From assembly GCF_018278905.1 (NCBI RefSeq), contig NZ_CP046600.1:1116001-1180000 (forward strand): a stretch of DNA of 64,000 nucleotides, read 5' to 3'. The stretch is from Mycobacterium spongiae. GTDB taxonomy: Bacteria; Actinomycetota; Actinomycetes; Mycobacteriales; Mycobacteriaceae. Made by a program: the position numbers and the translations under genes. A model generated the notes under the pieces. That model had not been told where the DNA came from, did no database searches, and was given only the letters and a program-made list of their open reading frames with translations. The stretch's first letter is position 1. Each line of letters begins with the position of its first letter. Of this stretch, positions 1 to 8,785 are shown piece after piece.

Positions 1-28
1 CCTGCAAGAACACGGAGTTACCCGATGA
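1..28 (+). CDS. sigL: 3' end of ECF sigma factor, SigL-like (partial)
   Basis: The frame from base 2 encodes LQEHGVTR and stops at TGA 26-28. Only this tail is visible, so the identification rests on the next gene, which is a zinc-type anti-sigma factor of the RslA kind; in mycobacteria sigL lies directly upstream of rslA. About 78 bases separate this stop from the rslA start. The C-terminal LQEHGV-type ending is compatible with an ECF region 4 tail but is not diagnostic. Confidence 0.5.
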
Positions 29-106
29 CGGCGTGGGACGCTAGTTCGGGACGCATTCGCGGAGCTGTGGGCTCCGCATGTGTGGGGGTGACAGGAGATG
101 GATGAC

Positions 107-859
107 ATGAGGACGCCGCTAAGGGGACTCGGCCCACCCGGCGATGACCGGGCGCACGACGCGGCCACCGGTGGCAACGACCGCTACGCGATGTGGGATG
201 CCGCCTACGTGCTTGGGTCATTGTCGGCAGCCGACCGCCGCGAATTCGAGGCGCACATGGCCCACTGCCCGGCGTGTCGGGCCGCCGTCGGGGAACTGTC
301 TGGTGTGCCGGCCCTGCTGTCACAGCTCAGCCGGGAAGAAGTGACTGCGATCGATGAGTCCGGCTCGGGTGTCGGGGCTGCGGAGATGTCACCGGAGCTG
401 TTGCCGTCGTTGCTGGCAACGGTGCGCTGGCGCCGTCGCCGCAACCGCCTCGCGACCTGGACGGCGTCGGCTGCCGCTGCCGCGGTGCTCGGGGTCGGCG
501 TGCTGGTTGGTATCCAGGGCCATCCCACGTCTGACCAGCAGGTGACCGCGTCGCCGCTGCCCATGGCGCAGACCGGGACAACCCTGCTGACCTCGACCGT
601 GGCGATCAGTCCGGAGCACTGGGGAACGTTCATCAATCTGCGGTGCGTCTGCCTGGCGCCCCCGGATGCCCACCATGACACGCTGGCCATGGTCGTCGTG
701 GGTCGCGACGGCAGCCAAACGCGGCTGGCGACGTGGGTGGCCGAACCCGGACACACTGCGACGCCCGCGGGAAGCATTTCCACACCCGCGAATCAGATCG
801 CGGCAGTACAAGTGGTTGCCGCCGATACCGGTGAGGTTCTGCTGGAGCGTTCCCTCTAA
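107..859 (+). CDS. rslA: Anti-sigma factor RslA (zinc-binding, membrane-anchored)
   Basis: Predicted partner of SigL: a cytoplasmic zinc anti-sigma domain, one membrane helix and an extracytoplasmic domain. The ZAS motif H-x3-C-x2-C is visible in 'HMAHCPAC' near residues 50-57. Arg-rich residues at about 108-114 precede a hydrophobic helix at about 115-132, followed by a roughly 110-residue outer domain containing a 'CVC' pair. In the family, oxidation releases zinc and frees the sigma factor. ATG 107 is chosen because AGGAG at 93-97 lies 9 bases upstream; the ATG at 98 touches that AGGAG and would add three residues. It is followed by a MarR gene after 42 bases. Confidence 0.9.
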   Translation: MRTPLRGLGPPGDDRAHDAATGGNDRYAMWDAAYVLGSLSAADRREFEAHMAHCPACRAAVGELSGVPALLSQLSREEVTAIDESGSGVGAAEMSPELLPSLLATVRWRRRRNRLATWTASAAAAAVLGVGVLVGIQGHPTSDQQVTASPLPMAQTGTTLLTSTVAISPEHWGTFINLRCVCLAPPDAHHDTLAMVVVGRDGSQTRLATWVAEPGHTATPAGSISTPANQIAAVQVVAADTGEVLLERSL

Positions 860-901
860 GGGGGTTGAGCGGCTGTACCCGCAGGTGCGGTAAGAAAGGG
901 C

Positions 902-1402
902 GTGGCTGTCTCACAGAAGCGCGACCCGATCGCCGCGGCCCGGACCAACTGGGAAAACGCCGGCTGGGGTGATGTCGCGCAAGGCATGGTCGCGGTGACG
1001 TCGGTAATGCGTGCCCATCAAATCCTGCTGGCCCGCGTCGAGACGGCGTTGCGTCCCTACGACCTGAGTTTTTCCCGCTTCGAGTTGTTGCGATTGTTGG
1101 CGTTCAGCCGCACCGGGGCGTTGCCGATCACCAAAGCCTCAGACCGGCTGCAGGTGCACGTCACCAGTGTCACCCACGCGATCCGGCGGCTGGAAGCCGA
1201 TGGGCTGGTGCAGCGCGTGCCCCATCCCACCGATGGGCGGACGACGTTGGTGCACATCACCGAGCTGGGCCGCTCCACGGTCGAGGACGCCACGGAGACG
1301 CTGAACGAGCAGGTGTTCGCCGATATCGGCATGGCCGCCGGTGAGTCGGAGGCGCTGGTGTCGTCCATCGAAACGTTGCGCCGTAGCGCAGGGGACTTCT
1401 AG
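902..1402 (+). CDS. MarR-family transcriptional regulator (Rv0737-like)
   Basis: A 166-residue winged-helix protein. The winged-helix core spans about residues 55-120, with the recognition-helix region 'ITKASDRLQVHVTSVTHAIRRLE' and the wing 'HPTDGRTT', a classical MarR DG-x-R-type turn. The GTG start has AAGAAAGG just upstream. It follows rslA by 42 bases in the same direction and may be cotranscribed; the same order (sigL, rslA, MarR gene, isomerase-like gene) occurs in M. tuberculosis. The ligand and targets are unknown. It encodes no cysteine, so a thiol-redox OhrR mechanism is unlikely. Confidence 0.85.
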   Translation: MAVSQKRDPIAAARTNWENAGWGDVAQGMVAVTSVMRAHQILLARVETALRPYDLSFSRFELLRLLAFSRTGALPITKASDRLQVHVTSVTHAIRRLEADGLVQRVPHPTDGRTTLVHITELGRSTVEDATETLNEQVFADIGMAAGESEALVSSIETLRRSAGDF

Positions 1403-1424
1403 ATTGAACCGGGAAGGGCGGATC

Positions 1425-1970
1425 GTGGACCCACTCGCAGCTCACCAGCGTGCTCAAGACGCATTCAGTCGCGTTCTCGCTGGCGTCGGTCCCGACCAGC
1501 TCGACGCCCCCAGCCCGTGCACGGAGTGGACGGTCAGCGATCTGATCGGCCACGTTCTCTACGGCAATGAGCATGTCGGGATCTGGGCGGGTGGACCCGA
1601 TGAGCCTCCGGCGCGGCCGGAGAACGTCGTCGCAGCCCATCGGGCTGCCGCCACCGCAGCTCACGAGGTCTTCGCTCGACCGGACGGGATGTCCATCACC
1701 TTCAGGCTGCCGTTCGGGGACTTCCCCGCAGAAGTCTTCGTCGGGCTACGCACCATGGACGTACTCACCCATGCCTGGGACTTGGCAGCGGCCACCGGGC
1801 AGTGCACCGATCTTGATCCGGAATTGGCGACCGAGCAGCTCGCCGCCGCGCGCCGGCTTGTGGGGCCGCAGATCCGCGGGCCTGGCCAGCCGTTCGGCGA
1901 CGAGCAGCCTTGCCCACCGGAACGGGCTCCTGCCGATCAGCTGGCTGCGTTCCTGGGCCGAAAGGTGTGA
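1425..1970 (+). CDS. Maleylpyruvate isomerase N-terminal / DinB-like family protein (Rv0738-like)
   Basis: A 181-residue protein of the TIGR03086 type, related to mycothiol-dependent maleylpyruvate isomerases and DinB-like four-helix proteins. Supporting signals are the N-terminal 'PSPCTEWTVSDLIGHV' segment and the 'DVLTHAWDLAAATG' helix, both family signatures with a putative metal histidine in each. GTG 1425 is chosen because GGGAAGGG at 1411-1418 sits six bases upstream; a TTG at 1404 is in frame but lacks a ribosome-binding site. It starts 22 bases after the MarR stop and converges on mmsB, with one base between the two stop codons. The substrate is unknown. Confidence 0.8.
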   Translation: MDPLAAHQRAQDAFSRVLAGVGPDQLDAPSPCTEWTVSDLIGHVLYGNEHVGIWAGGPDEPPARPENVVAAHRAAATAAHEVFARPDGMSITFRLPFGDFPAEVFVGLRTMDVLTHAWDLAAATGQCTDLDPELATEQLAAARRLVGPQIRGPGQPFGDEQPCPPERAPADQLAAFLGRKV

Positions 1971-1971
1971 T

Positions 1972-2850
1972 CTAGCCGCCGCGCAGCGTCTCGATCACCG
2001 CGCTGAAATCCAGGGCGGCATGGTCGTCGGCGAACTGGGTGAAGATCTCTGCGGCGTGGCTGCCCAATGGTGCCGTCGAACCGGTCGCGGCCACCGCATC
2101 CATCGCCAGACCCAAGTCCTTGTTCATCAGTGCGGTCGCAAACCCGGGTTCGAAGTTGTTGTTGGCCGGCGACGTTGGCACCGGGCCGGGCACCGGGCAG
2201 TTCGTGTGCACTGCCCAGCAGTTGCCCGTCGAGCCGGTGATGACGTCGAACAACGACTGCGCCGACAGCCCCAGCCTTTCGGCCAGCACGAAGGCCTCGC
2301 CGATAGCGATCTGCTGCACGGCCAGCACCATGTTGTTGCACACCTTGGCGGCTTGCCCCGCACCCGCTGCGCCGCAGTGGATGATTTTGGCCGCCATGGG
2401 TTCCAGCACTGGACGTGCCCGCTGCAGCACGTCGGCGTCGCCGCCCACCATGAACGCCAGCGTCGCGGCCACCGCTCCCTTCTGGCCGCCGGACACCGGC
2501 GCATCGAGCTGGGCCACGCCGTGTGAGCCGGCAAGTGCGTGGATGTCGCGGGCATCGCTGACCGAGATGGTGGAGCTGTCGATGAACAGTGCACCAGGTT
2601 GAGCAGCAGGCAGCACGTCGGCGTAGCAGCGTTTCACCACGTCGCCGTCGGGCAACATGGTGATAACCACATCGGCCTCGGCCACCGCGTCGGGAGCGCT
2701 GTCGAACACCGTGGCTCCGGCAGCCAGCGCGGCAGCGGCGGCTGCCGGAGCCGGGTCGAATCCGCGCACGGTGTGGCCAGCGGCAACCAGATTCGCCGAC
2801 ATCGGCCCGCCCATGTGTCCCAGTCCCAGGAAGGCGATCGTCTCGGTCAT
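1972..2850 (-). CDS. mmsB: 3-hydroxyisobutyrate dehydrogenase
   Basis: An NAD-dependent dehydrogenase that oxidises 3-hydroxyisobutyrate to methylmalonate semialdehyde in valine breakdown. The 292 residues match the family length. The N-terminal Rossmann motif is GLGHMGGPM, the substrate loop is DAPVSGGQKGA, and the catalytic lysine lies in GAGQAAKVCNNM. It is the last gene of a three-gene minus-strand operon mmsA-fadE9-mmsB, 12 bases after fadE9. Together the operon carries out the late steps from isobutyryl-CoA toward propionyl-CoA. Confidence 0.93.
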   Translation of the reverse strand: MTETIAFLGLGHMGGPMSANLVAAGHTVRGFDPAPAAAAAALAAGATVFDSAPDAVAEADVVITMLPDGDVVKRCYADVLPAAQPGALFIDSSTISVSDARDIHALAGSHGVAQLDAPVSGGQKGAVAATLAFMVGGDADVLQRARPVLEPMAAKIIHCGAAGAGQAAKVCNNMVLAVQQIAIGEAFVLAERLGLSAQSLFDVITGSTGNCWAVHTNCPVPGPVPTSPANNNFEPGFATALMNKDLGLAMDAVAATGSTAPLGSHAAEIFTQFADDHAALDFSAVIETLRGG

Positions 2851-2862
2851 TGGGTCTGTCTC

Positions 2863-4032
2863 CTACGCGCTGGTACGCAACCGTGCGGCCTCGGCCCGAC
2901 CGATCACCACCCGCATGATTTCGTTGGTGCCTTCCAAGATCCGATGTACTCGTAGATCGCGCACGATCTTTTCCAGACCATACTCGCGTAGGTACCCGTA
3001 TCCGCCGTGCAGTTGCAAGGCCTTGTCGGCGACGTCAAAGCAGGTGTCGGTGACGTAGCGTTTGGCCATCGCGCACAGCTCGACTTTGTCGGCGGCATCG
3101 TCGTCGAGTGCGTTCGCCGCCCGCCACAACAACATTCGCGACGCCTCGAGCCCGGTGGCCATATCGGCCAAGGTGAACCGGATCGTCGGCTCGTCGAGCA
3201 GCGAGGCACCGAAGGCCTGGCGCTCGCGAACGTAAGCGCCCGCTTTGTCGAACGCGGCTTGCGCACCGCCCAGGGAGCACGCCGCGATGTTGAGCCGGCC
3301 GCCGTTGAGCCCGTTCATCGCGATGCCGAAACCGGAGCCCTCGCCGTCCGCTCCGCCCAGCATCGCTTCAGCGGGTACGCGCACCCCCTCCAGCACGACC
3401 TGCGCGGTGGGTTGGGCATGCCAGCCCATCTTCTGCTCCGGGGCGCCGAAGCTGATTCCCGGAGCGTCCTTTTCGATGACAAATGCCGTTATTCCGCGGG
3501 GCCCGGGGTTCTCGGGGCCCCCGGTTCGCGCCATCACCACGTAGACGTCCGACGCGCCCGCGCCGGAGATGAACTGCTTAACACCGTCGAGCACGTAGTC
3601 GCCCCCGTGTTTGACCGCGCGGGTGCTCAATGCGCTGGCATCCGAGCCGGCGCCCGGCTCGGTCAGACAGTAACTCGCGATCACATCCATCGTGGCCAGG
3701 CGTGGCACCCAGATCTTGCGCTGTTCGGCGGTGCCGAAGGTGTCGATCATCCAGGCACACATGTTGTGGATAGACAGGAATGCGGCGGTCGTCGGGTCGG
3801 CCGTGGCGAGTTGCTCGAAGATGCGCACCCCGTCGAGGCGGCGCAGTCCGCTACCGCCGACGTCGTCGCGGCAGTAGATCGCCGCCATCCCGAGATCGGC
3901 GGCTTCGCGCAACACGTCCACGGGGAAATGGTTGGTGGCATCCCATTCCAGTGCTTGGGGGGCAAGGCGTTTGGCGGCGAACGCGGCTGCTGTCTCGGTG
4001 ATCACCCGCTCGTCGTCGTTGAGGGTAAACAT
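2863..4032 (-). CDS. fadE9: Acyl-CoA dehydrogenase FadE9 (probable isobutyryl-CoA dehydrogenase)
   Basis: An FAD-dependent acyl-CoA dehydrogenase of 389 residues. Visible signatures are 'CLTEPGAGSDASAL' and 'QFISGAGASDVY' of the FAD/substrate pocket, 'QAFGASLLDEPTIRFTLADM', and the C-terminal 'LHGGYGYLREYGLEKIVRDLRV' and 'ILEGTNEIMR'. The open frame extends far upstream, but ATG 4032 (MFTLNDDERVI) matches the normal family N-terminus; the extension overlaps mmsA and is rejected. It sits 13 bases after mmsA and 12 before mmsB. The valine-pathway context makes isobutyryl-CoA the likely substrate, although specificity is inferred. Confidence 0.92.
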   Translation of the reverse strand: MFTLNDDERVITETAAAFAAKRLAPQALEWDATNHFPVDVLREAADLGMAAIYCRDDVGGSGLRRLDGVRIFEQLATADPTTAAFLSIHNMCAWMIDTFGTAEQRKIWVPRLATMDVIASYCLTEPGAGSDASALSTRAVKHGGDYVLDGVKQFISGAGASDVYVVMARTGGPENPGPRGITAFVIEKDAPGISFGAPEQKMGWHAQPTAQVVLEGVRVPAEAMLGGADGEGSGFGIAMNGLNGGRLNIAACSLGGAQAAFDKAGAYVRERQAFGASLLDEPTIRFTLADMATGLEASRMLLWRAANALDDDAADKVELCAMAKRYVTDTCFDVADKALQLHGGYGYLREYGLEKIVRDLRVHRILEGTNEIMRVVIGRAEAARLRTSA

Positions 4033-4045
4033 GGCGACGTCAGCT

Positions 4046-5578
4046 CTAATCCATGGTGGGGATGACGAATTCGGCACCGTCCTTGATGCCGGACGGCCAG
4101 CGTGACGTGACGGTCTTGACCTTCGTGTAGAACTGGATCGATGTCGGACCGTGCTGGTTGAGGTCGCCGAATCCGGAGCGCTTCCACCCGCCGAAGGTGT
4201 GGTAGGCCACCGGAACCGGGATCGGCACGTTGACACCGACCATGCCCACCTGTACCCGCGCGGTGAAGTCGCGTGCCGTGTCGCCGTCGCGGGTGAAGAT
4301 AGCGACGCCATTGCCGTACTCGTGCTCGGATGGCAAGCGCAGCGCTGCCTCGTAATCATGGGCTCGGACGATGCACAGCACGGGCCCGAAGATCTCGTCG
4401 GTGTAGATCGACATTTCTGGTGTGACGTGGTCGAACAGGGTCGGACCGATGAAAAAGCCACCTTCCAGGTTTGCGGTGCCGTCAGGCAGCCCAAACGACA
4501 GGTCATCGCTCGTCCGCTCGCGGCCGTCAACGACGATCTCGGCGCCGGCGGCCACTCCCTGGTCGATGTAGTCGTGAACCCGCGTCAACGCGGCCGCGGT
4601 GACCAGGGGGCCGTAGTCGGCCTTGGGGTCCAGGCTGTGGCCGACACGTAGGTTATTGACCCGCTCGATCAGTCTGGCGCGCAACCGATCCGCGGTTTGT
4701 TCACCGACGGGTACCGCCACGCTGATCGCCATGCAGCGTTCACCGGCACTGCCGTATCCGGCGCCGATGAGCGCGTCGACCGCCTGGTCGAGGTCTGCGT
4801 CCGGCATGACGATCATGTGGTTCTTGGCGCCGCCGAAGCATTGCGACCGCTTGCCGGTTGCCGCGGCCCCCGCGTAGATGTACTGGGCGATATCGGAGCT
4901 GCCGACGAATCCGACCGCCTGGACATCGGGATGGTTCAGCAGAGCGTCGACGGCTTCCTTGTCACCGTGGACGACCTGGAATACGCCGGGGGGCAGGCCC
5001 GCTTCGACGAACAGCTCCGCGAGCCGGACCGGGACCGATGGGTCGCGCTCACTGGGCTTGAGAATGAACGCATTTCCGCACGCCAGTGCTGGGCCAGCCT
5101 TCCACAGCGGGATCATCGCTGGAAAGTTGAATGGGGTGATGCCGGCGACGACACCCAGGGGCTGACGCAGCGAGTAGACGTCGATTCCCGGTCCGGCGCC
5201 TTCGGTGTATTCCCCTTTGAGTAAGTGCGGGATACCGATGCAGAATTCGATCACCTCAATGCCGCGCTGGACGTCGCCCTGGGCGTCGGCCAGGGTTTTG
5301 CCGTGCTCGCGGGACAGCAGTTCGGCGAGCTCGTCGATGTGGTCGTTGACCAGCTCGATGAATCGCATCAGCACCCGGGCGCGGCGCTGCGGATTCCACG
5401 CGGCCCAGCCCTTTTGCGCGTCGGCGGCCGACGCTACCGCGGCGTCGATGTCGGCTGCCGATGCCATCGGTACCGTCGCCTGGACCTGCCCGGTGTTGGG
5501 GTCGAAGACGTCGGCGGTGCGAGCGGACCGGCTGGTGCTGCGCTGGCCGTCAATGAAATGTGGAATCTGCGTGGTCAT
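4046..5578 (-). CDS. mmsA: Methylmalonate-semialdehyde dehydrogenase (CoA-acylating)
   Basis: An aldehyde dehydrogenase superfamily enzyme of 510 residues. It converts methylmalonate semialdehyde to propionyl-CoA using CoA and NAD. The catalytic cysteine is in 'GYGSAGERCMAIS', the cofactor-pocket segment is 'GITPFNFPAMIPLWK', and 'NVPIPVPVAYHTFGGWKRSGFGD' is the MmsA-type C-terminal signature. It is the first gene of the operon with fadE9 and mmsB. A weak GGGA lies eight bases before the ATG. The operon promoter must lie in the 5579-5685 gap, where no clear -35/-10 pair was recognised. Confidence 0.94.
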   Translation of the reverse strand: MTTQIPHFIDGQRSTSRSARTADVFDPNTGQVQATVPMASAADIDAAVASAADAQKGWAAWNPQRRARVLMRFIELVNDHIDELAELLSREHGKTLADAQGDVQRGIEVIEFCIGIPHLLKGEYTEGAGPGIDVYSLRQPLGVVAGITPFNFPAMIPLWKAGPALACGNAFILKPSERDPSVPVRLAELFVEAGLPPGVFQVVHGDKEAVDALLNHPDVQAVGFVGSSDIAQYIYAGAAATGKRSQCFGGAKNHMIVMPDADLDQAVDALIGAGYGSAGERCMAISVAVPVGEQTADRLRARLIERVNNLRVGHSLDPKADYGPLVTAAALTRVHDYIDQGVAAGAEIVVDGRERTSDDLSFGLPDGTANLEGGFFIGPTLFDHVTPEMSIYTDEIFGPVLCIVRAHDYEAALRLPSEHEYGNGVAIFTRDGDTARDFTARVQVGMVGVNVPIPVPVAYHTFGGWKRSGFGDLNQHGPTSIQFYTKVKTVTSRWPSGIKDGAEFVIPTMD

Positions 5579-5685
5579 GGTTGTCCCAGATAGGTAGGAA
5601 GGGGAAAATCACGGTGATACTTGCATATCCTAGTAAATCGGCCGAGTGCCGACAACTTCGTGGCCACGCTCCGGCCGCGGTGGCG

Positions 5686-7962
5686 TCAGGCGTCGCGGCC
5701 GAAACGACGTAGCCGCAGCGAGTTGGTCACGACGCTGACCGAGGACAACCCCATCGCGGCGCCCGCAACAACCGGGTTGAGCAGTCCGAGCGCGGCAAGG
5801 GGGATCGCGGCGGTGTTGTAGCCGAAGGCCCAGCCAAGATTTTCGTAGATCGTGCGCAGGGTCCGCCGCGCGAGCTGGATCGCCCGCACCACGCCGTCGA
5901 GCTGGTCGGACATCAGCGTGATATCGGAGGCCTCGATGGCGACGTCGGTACCGGTGCCGATCGCGATGCCCAGATCGGCCTGCGCCAGGGCGGGGGCGTC
6001 GTTGACGCCGTCGCCAACCATCGCAACGACCTGACCCTCGTTCTGGAGGCGCCGAATCTCGGTGACCTTGTCCTGCGGCAGCACCTCGGCCAGCACGTGG
6101 TCGATGCCGACCTGTTCGGCGATCGCGGCGGCGGTGCGGGCATTGTCGCCCGTGATCATGGCGACCTCGAGCCCGAGGGCATGCAGCTGGCGAACGACGT
6201 CCACGGCGTCGTCCTTGACGGTGTCGGCCACCGCGAGCACACCGACAACCTGGTCGTTCCGGGCGACGAACACCGCGGTTCGGCCGTGGCCTTCCAGCTC
6301 CGCGGCCGTCGCGGCGAGGTGCTCGGGAAGCAGCACATCGTGCTCGTCGACGAGCGTGCGCCGCCCAACCACGACAGACTCGCCGTTGACCGCGGCGCGC
6401 ACGCCGTGTCCGGCGAGGTTGGTGAACTCGGTGGCGGCGGGAATCTCCAACCCGCGCTCGCGCGCACCGGCAACGACGGCAGCGCCGATGGGGTGTTCGG
6501 AGCCGGACTCGACCGCGGCCGCGATACGCAGCACGGCATCAGGTTGGCAAGACGTGCCGGCGATCACATCGATGAGCCGCATCTGGGCGCGCGTGAGGGT
6601 GCCGGTCTTGTCGAATACCACGGTGTCGATCCTCTTCGAGGTTTCCATGACCTCGCCGCCCTTGACCAGGATGCCCAGATCCGCGCCCCGGCCGGTACCG
6701 ACGGTGATCGCCGTCGGCGTGGCCAGGCCCAGTGCGCACGGGCACGCGATGATCAGCACCGCGACCGCTGCGGTGATACCGGCTGCTGGGTTAGCGGCGA
6801 TCAGCGTCCACCCGGCAAAGGCTGCCACGGCGACACCGACCACGATCGGCACGAACACCGCAGAGACCCTGTCGGCCAGCCGTTGCACCGGGGCTTTGCC
6901 GCCCTGCGCCTGCTCGACCAGGCGCACAATCTGAGCCAATGCGGTGTCTGCCCCGACTGCGGTGGCGCGTAGGGTCAGCAGCCCGTCGATATTGACTGTT
7001 GCTCCGGCAACGCGGTTGCCGGCCGCCTTCTCCACCGGGACGGACTCGCCGGTGAGCATCGACTCGTCGACGGCGGCGCGGCCGTCGGTGACTTCGCCGT
7101 CGACCGGGATCTTCTCTCCGGGCCGTACCCGCACCAGGTCTCCTAAGCGGACCTGATCGACCGGCACGCGGAGCTCTTCGCCGTCGACCAGTAGCACTGC
7201 CTCTTTGGCGCCCATCTCCAGCAGCTTGCTGATCGCCTCCGATGCCTTGCCTTTGGCTTTGGCCTCGAAATAGCGGCCCAATACCACGAACGCGATAATC
7301 AGCGCCGCGGTGTCGAAGAACAGCGGTCCACCGGCAAACAACTGATAGGCGGAGTAGCCGAACGCCGTCAACGTGCCCAGCGTGATCAGCGTGTCCATGT
7401 TCGCGCTCAGGGCCCGCGCCTGCTGCGCGGCTGCGTTGAGCATGGGCCACCCGGCGACGAATTGCACCGGGACCGTCACGGCAAAGGCCAGCCAACCCGC
7501 CCACGGCGCGGCTCCGAAAAGCGTTGTCGCAGCAGCCGCTGCCAGCGCCAGCGGCCAGGTCAACCACACGCGGCGCGACCACTGACGCCGTTCGCGCCGG
7601 TTCGCTTCGGCTGGCGGTGCCGAGCACGCGGCCGGTCTGTCCGCGTTCTGAGAGTGGCCGAGGAAGCGACGGCGCAGGCCTCGCAGCGCGACCGCGGTCC
7701 CATCAGGGATGTGCTCGGCATCGGCGATCGCCGAGAGGACCGCAGCGGTGTCGCAGTGTTCGGGCGAATACCAGATCACCACCGATGACGTGCGCGGATA
7801 AGCATGCACAGTGCTTACGCCGGGCACCTTGGCGGCGGTGTCCTCGATTGCGACGGCCCGGACCGCGTCGAAACGGAACCGGGTGTGCACGCGCATCCGC
7901 CCCGCCGCGTTGGAAACCACTCGGGGAGCGACGTCGCCAGGGCTCAGGGTGTCAGCGGTCAT
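5686..7962 (-). CDS. ctpV: P1B-type copper-exporting ATPase CtpV
   Basis: A 758-residue heavy-metal P-type ATPase. In order it shows an N-terminal HMA-like domain lacking the CxxC metal pair, transmembrane segments, the A-domain TGE loop (MLTGESVPV), the membrane metal site IACPCALGL, the phosphorylation site DKTGTLT, the P1B SEHPIG histidine-proline motif and the hinge [10 protein letters not shown]. The late helices carry Tyr-Asn ('GYNTAAIPL') and Met-x2-Ser-Ser ('MGLSSVSV'), the Cu(I) P1B-1 signature. ATG 7962 is chosen: it overlaps the DUF1490 stop by 11 bases, whereas the open frame's extra 17 upstream residues are Arg-rich and unlike the family. The N-terminus resembles CtpV of M. tuberculosis as recalled. 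Confidence 0.9.
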   Translation of the reverse strand: MTADTLSPGDVAPRVVSNAAGRMRVHTRFRFDAVRAVAIEDTAAKVPGVSTVHAYPRTSSVVIWYSPEHCDTAAVLSAIADAEHIPDGTAVALRGLRRRFLGHSQNADRPAACSAPPAEANRRERRQWSRRVWLTWPLALAAAAATTLFGAAPWAGWLAFAVTVPVQFVAGWPMLNAAAQQARALSANMDTLITLGTLTAFGYSAYQLFAGGPLFFDTAALIIAFVVLGRYFEAKAKGKASEAISKLLEMGAKEAVLLVDGEELRVPVDQVRLGDLVRVRPGEKIPVDGEVTDGRAAVDESMLTGESVPVEKAAGNRVAGATVNIDGLLTLRATAVGADTALAQIVRLVEQAQGGKAPVQRLADRVSAVFVPIVVGVAVAAFAGWTLIAANPAAGITAAVAVLIIACPCALGLATPTAITVGTGRGADLGILVKGGEVMETSKRIDTVVFDKTGTLTRAQMRLIDVIAGTSCQPDAVLRIAAAVESGSEHPIGAAVVAGARERGLEIPAATEFTNLAGHGVRAAVNGESVVVGRRTLVDEHDVLLPEHLAATAAELEGHGRTAVFVARNDQVVGVLAVADTVKDDAVDVVRQLHALGLEVAMITGDNARTAAAIAEQVGIDHVLAEVLPQDKVTEIRRLQNEGQVVAMVGDGVNDAPALAQADLGIAIGTGTDVAIEASDITLMSDQLDGVVRAIQLARRTLRTIYENLGWAFGYNTAAIPLAALGLLNPVVAGAAMGLSSVSVVTNSLRLRRFGRDA

Positions 7963-8248
7963 GGTTGTGGCCCTCTCGCGCCATCGTCGGCGGTGGAACG
8001 TCCTCGGCGGCACGCTCTCTGGCCTCGGACATCACATCGGCGACAGTGAGTCGAGCCTGTTCGGCGCTCGCCTCGGCTTTGCGCTCGGCCTCGCGCACAG
8101 CCCGTAGGCCCCACGCGGTCACGCTGACGGTTGCCTTGCGCAGCGGAGCCTTCGTCACCGCGGTGCGCAGCGCCTCGTACGCGGCGACGCCCACCACGCC
8201 GGTCGCCACCGCGGGCGCCGCCTTCATAAACATTCCTTGCCATGCCAT
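7952..8248 (-). CDS. DUF1490 family protein, metal-ATPase partner
   Basis: A 98-residue protein of the small family encoded beside mycobacterial ctpV and ctpG (Rv0968/Rv1993c type). It has an N-terminal hydrophobic stretch ('[18 protein letters not shown]'), a basic middle, an amphipathic Ala/Glu-rich helix, and a tail ending HNHDR that could bind metal. ATG 8248 is preceded by GGGAG. Its stop overlaps the ctpV start, suggesting translational coupling. It is the first gene of the MerR-promoter operon. The function is unknown; a membrane-associated metallochaperone or ATPase accessory is a guess from context. Confidence 0.82.
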   Translation of the reverse strand: MAWQGMFMKAAPAVATGVVGVAAYEALRTAVTKAPLRKATVSVTAWGLRAVREAERKAEASAEQARLTVADVMSEARERAAEDVPPPTMAREGHNHDR

Positions 8249-8300
8249 GTCGAACGCTCCCGTCTCATCGTTGCCACCGCTACCAGTGAGCTCGAACCCA

Positions 8301-8331
8301 GTGTTATCCTTCCAGCGCACTGGAGGGTCAA
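8301..8331 (-). promoter_or_regulatory. MerR-type promoter/operator of the DUF1490-ctpV operon
   Basis: On the minus strand, TTGACC (8331-8326) and TAACAC (8306-8301) are separated by exactly 19 bases, the unusual spacing of MerR-regulated promoters. The spacer holds the inverted repeat CCTTCCAG-CGCA-CTGGAGGG (8308-8327, plus strand; one mismatch between arms). The predicted transcript starts near 8293 and leads into the DUF1490 gene at 8248. The regulator gene starts at 8343 on the other strand, so it probably autoregulates from the same site. Confidence 0.85.
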
Positions 8332-8342
8332 GGGAGGGCCTC

Positions 8343-8756
8343 GTGAAGATCGGCGAGCTTGCCAAACTGACCAATACCAGCACCAAGACCCTGCGGTTCT
8401 ACGAGGAATCGGGGCTGCTACCGCCGCCTACGCGCAGCGCGTCCGGGTATCGCGACTATGGACCCGACATGGTGGATCGGCTGCGGTTCATCCATCGGGG
8501 CCAAGCGGCGGGGTTGACCTTGCAGAAGGTGCGCCAAATCCTGGCGGTTCACGATCGCGGCGAGGTGCCGTGCGGGCACGTCCGACAGGTCCTGAACGCT
8601 CGCCTCGACCAAGTTCGCACGCAGATCGCCGAGCTCGTCGCCCTCGAAGGCTACTTGGAGACTCTTCTCGACAAGGCATCGCAGCGCGAGCCCACCGAAC
8701 ACGACAATTCCGCCGTGTGCTGGATTTTGGAAAGCGACCTGGACGCCCCTGACTAG
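8343..8756 (+). CDS. MerR-family metal-responsive regulator
   Basis: A 137-residue activator with the N-terminal MerR helix-turn-helix ('MKIGELAKLTNTSTKTLRFYEESGLL', residues 1-26), the wing 'GYRDYGP' and a long dimerisation helix from about residue 82. Candidate metal ligands are Cys77 and His79 ('PCGHV') before the helix, and His120 and Cys126 in the C-terminal loop. CueR-type Cu(I) sensors carry Ser at the position of Cys77, so this looks more like a divalent-type sensor. GTG 8343 follows GGGAGGG. It is divergent from DUF1490-ctpV and presumably controls that operon through the 19-bp-spacer promoter. Confidence 0.88.
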   Translation: MKIGELAKLTNTSTKTLRFYEESGLLPPPTRSASGYRDYGPDMVDRLRFIHRGQAAGLTLQKVRQILAVHDRGEVPCGHVRQVLNARLDQVRTQIAELVALEGYLETLLDKASQREPTEHDNSAVCWILESDLDAPD

Positions 8757-8785
8757 ACCGGCAGCGCCCTAGCGAAGCTGGCCTC

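Noticed and set aside
3007..4065. A 352-residue plus-strand frame opposite fadE9
   Set aside because: Composition typical of the antisense of a GC-rich gene and no start signal; shadow of fadE9.
4033..4530. N-terminal extension of the fadE9 frame by about 166 residues
   Set aside because: It overlaps mmsA on the same strand, has low-complexity Arg/Ser/Thr content, and ATG 4032 matches the acyl-CoA dehydrogenase start.
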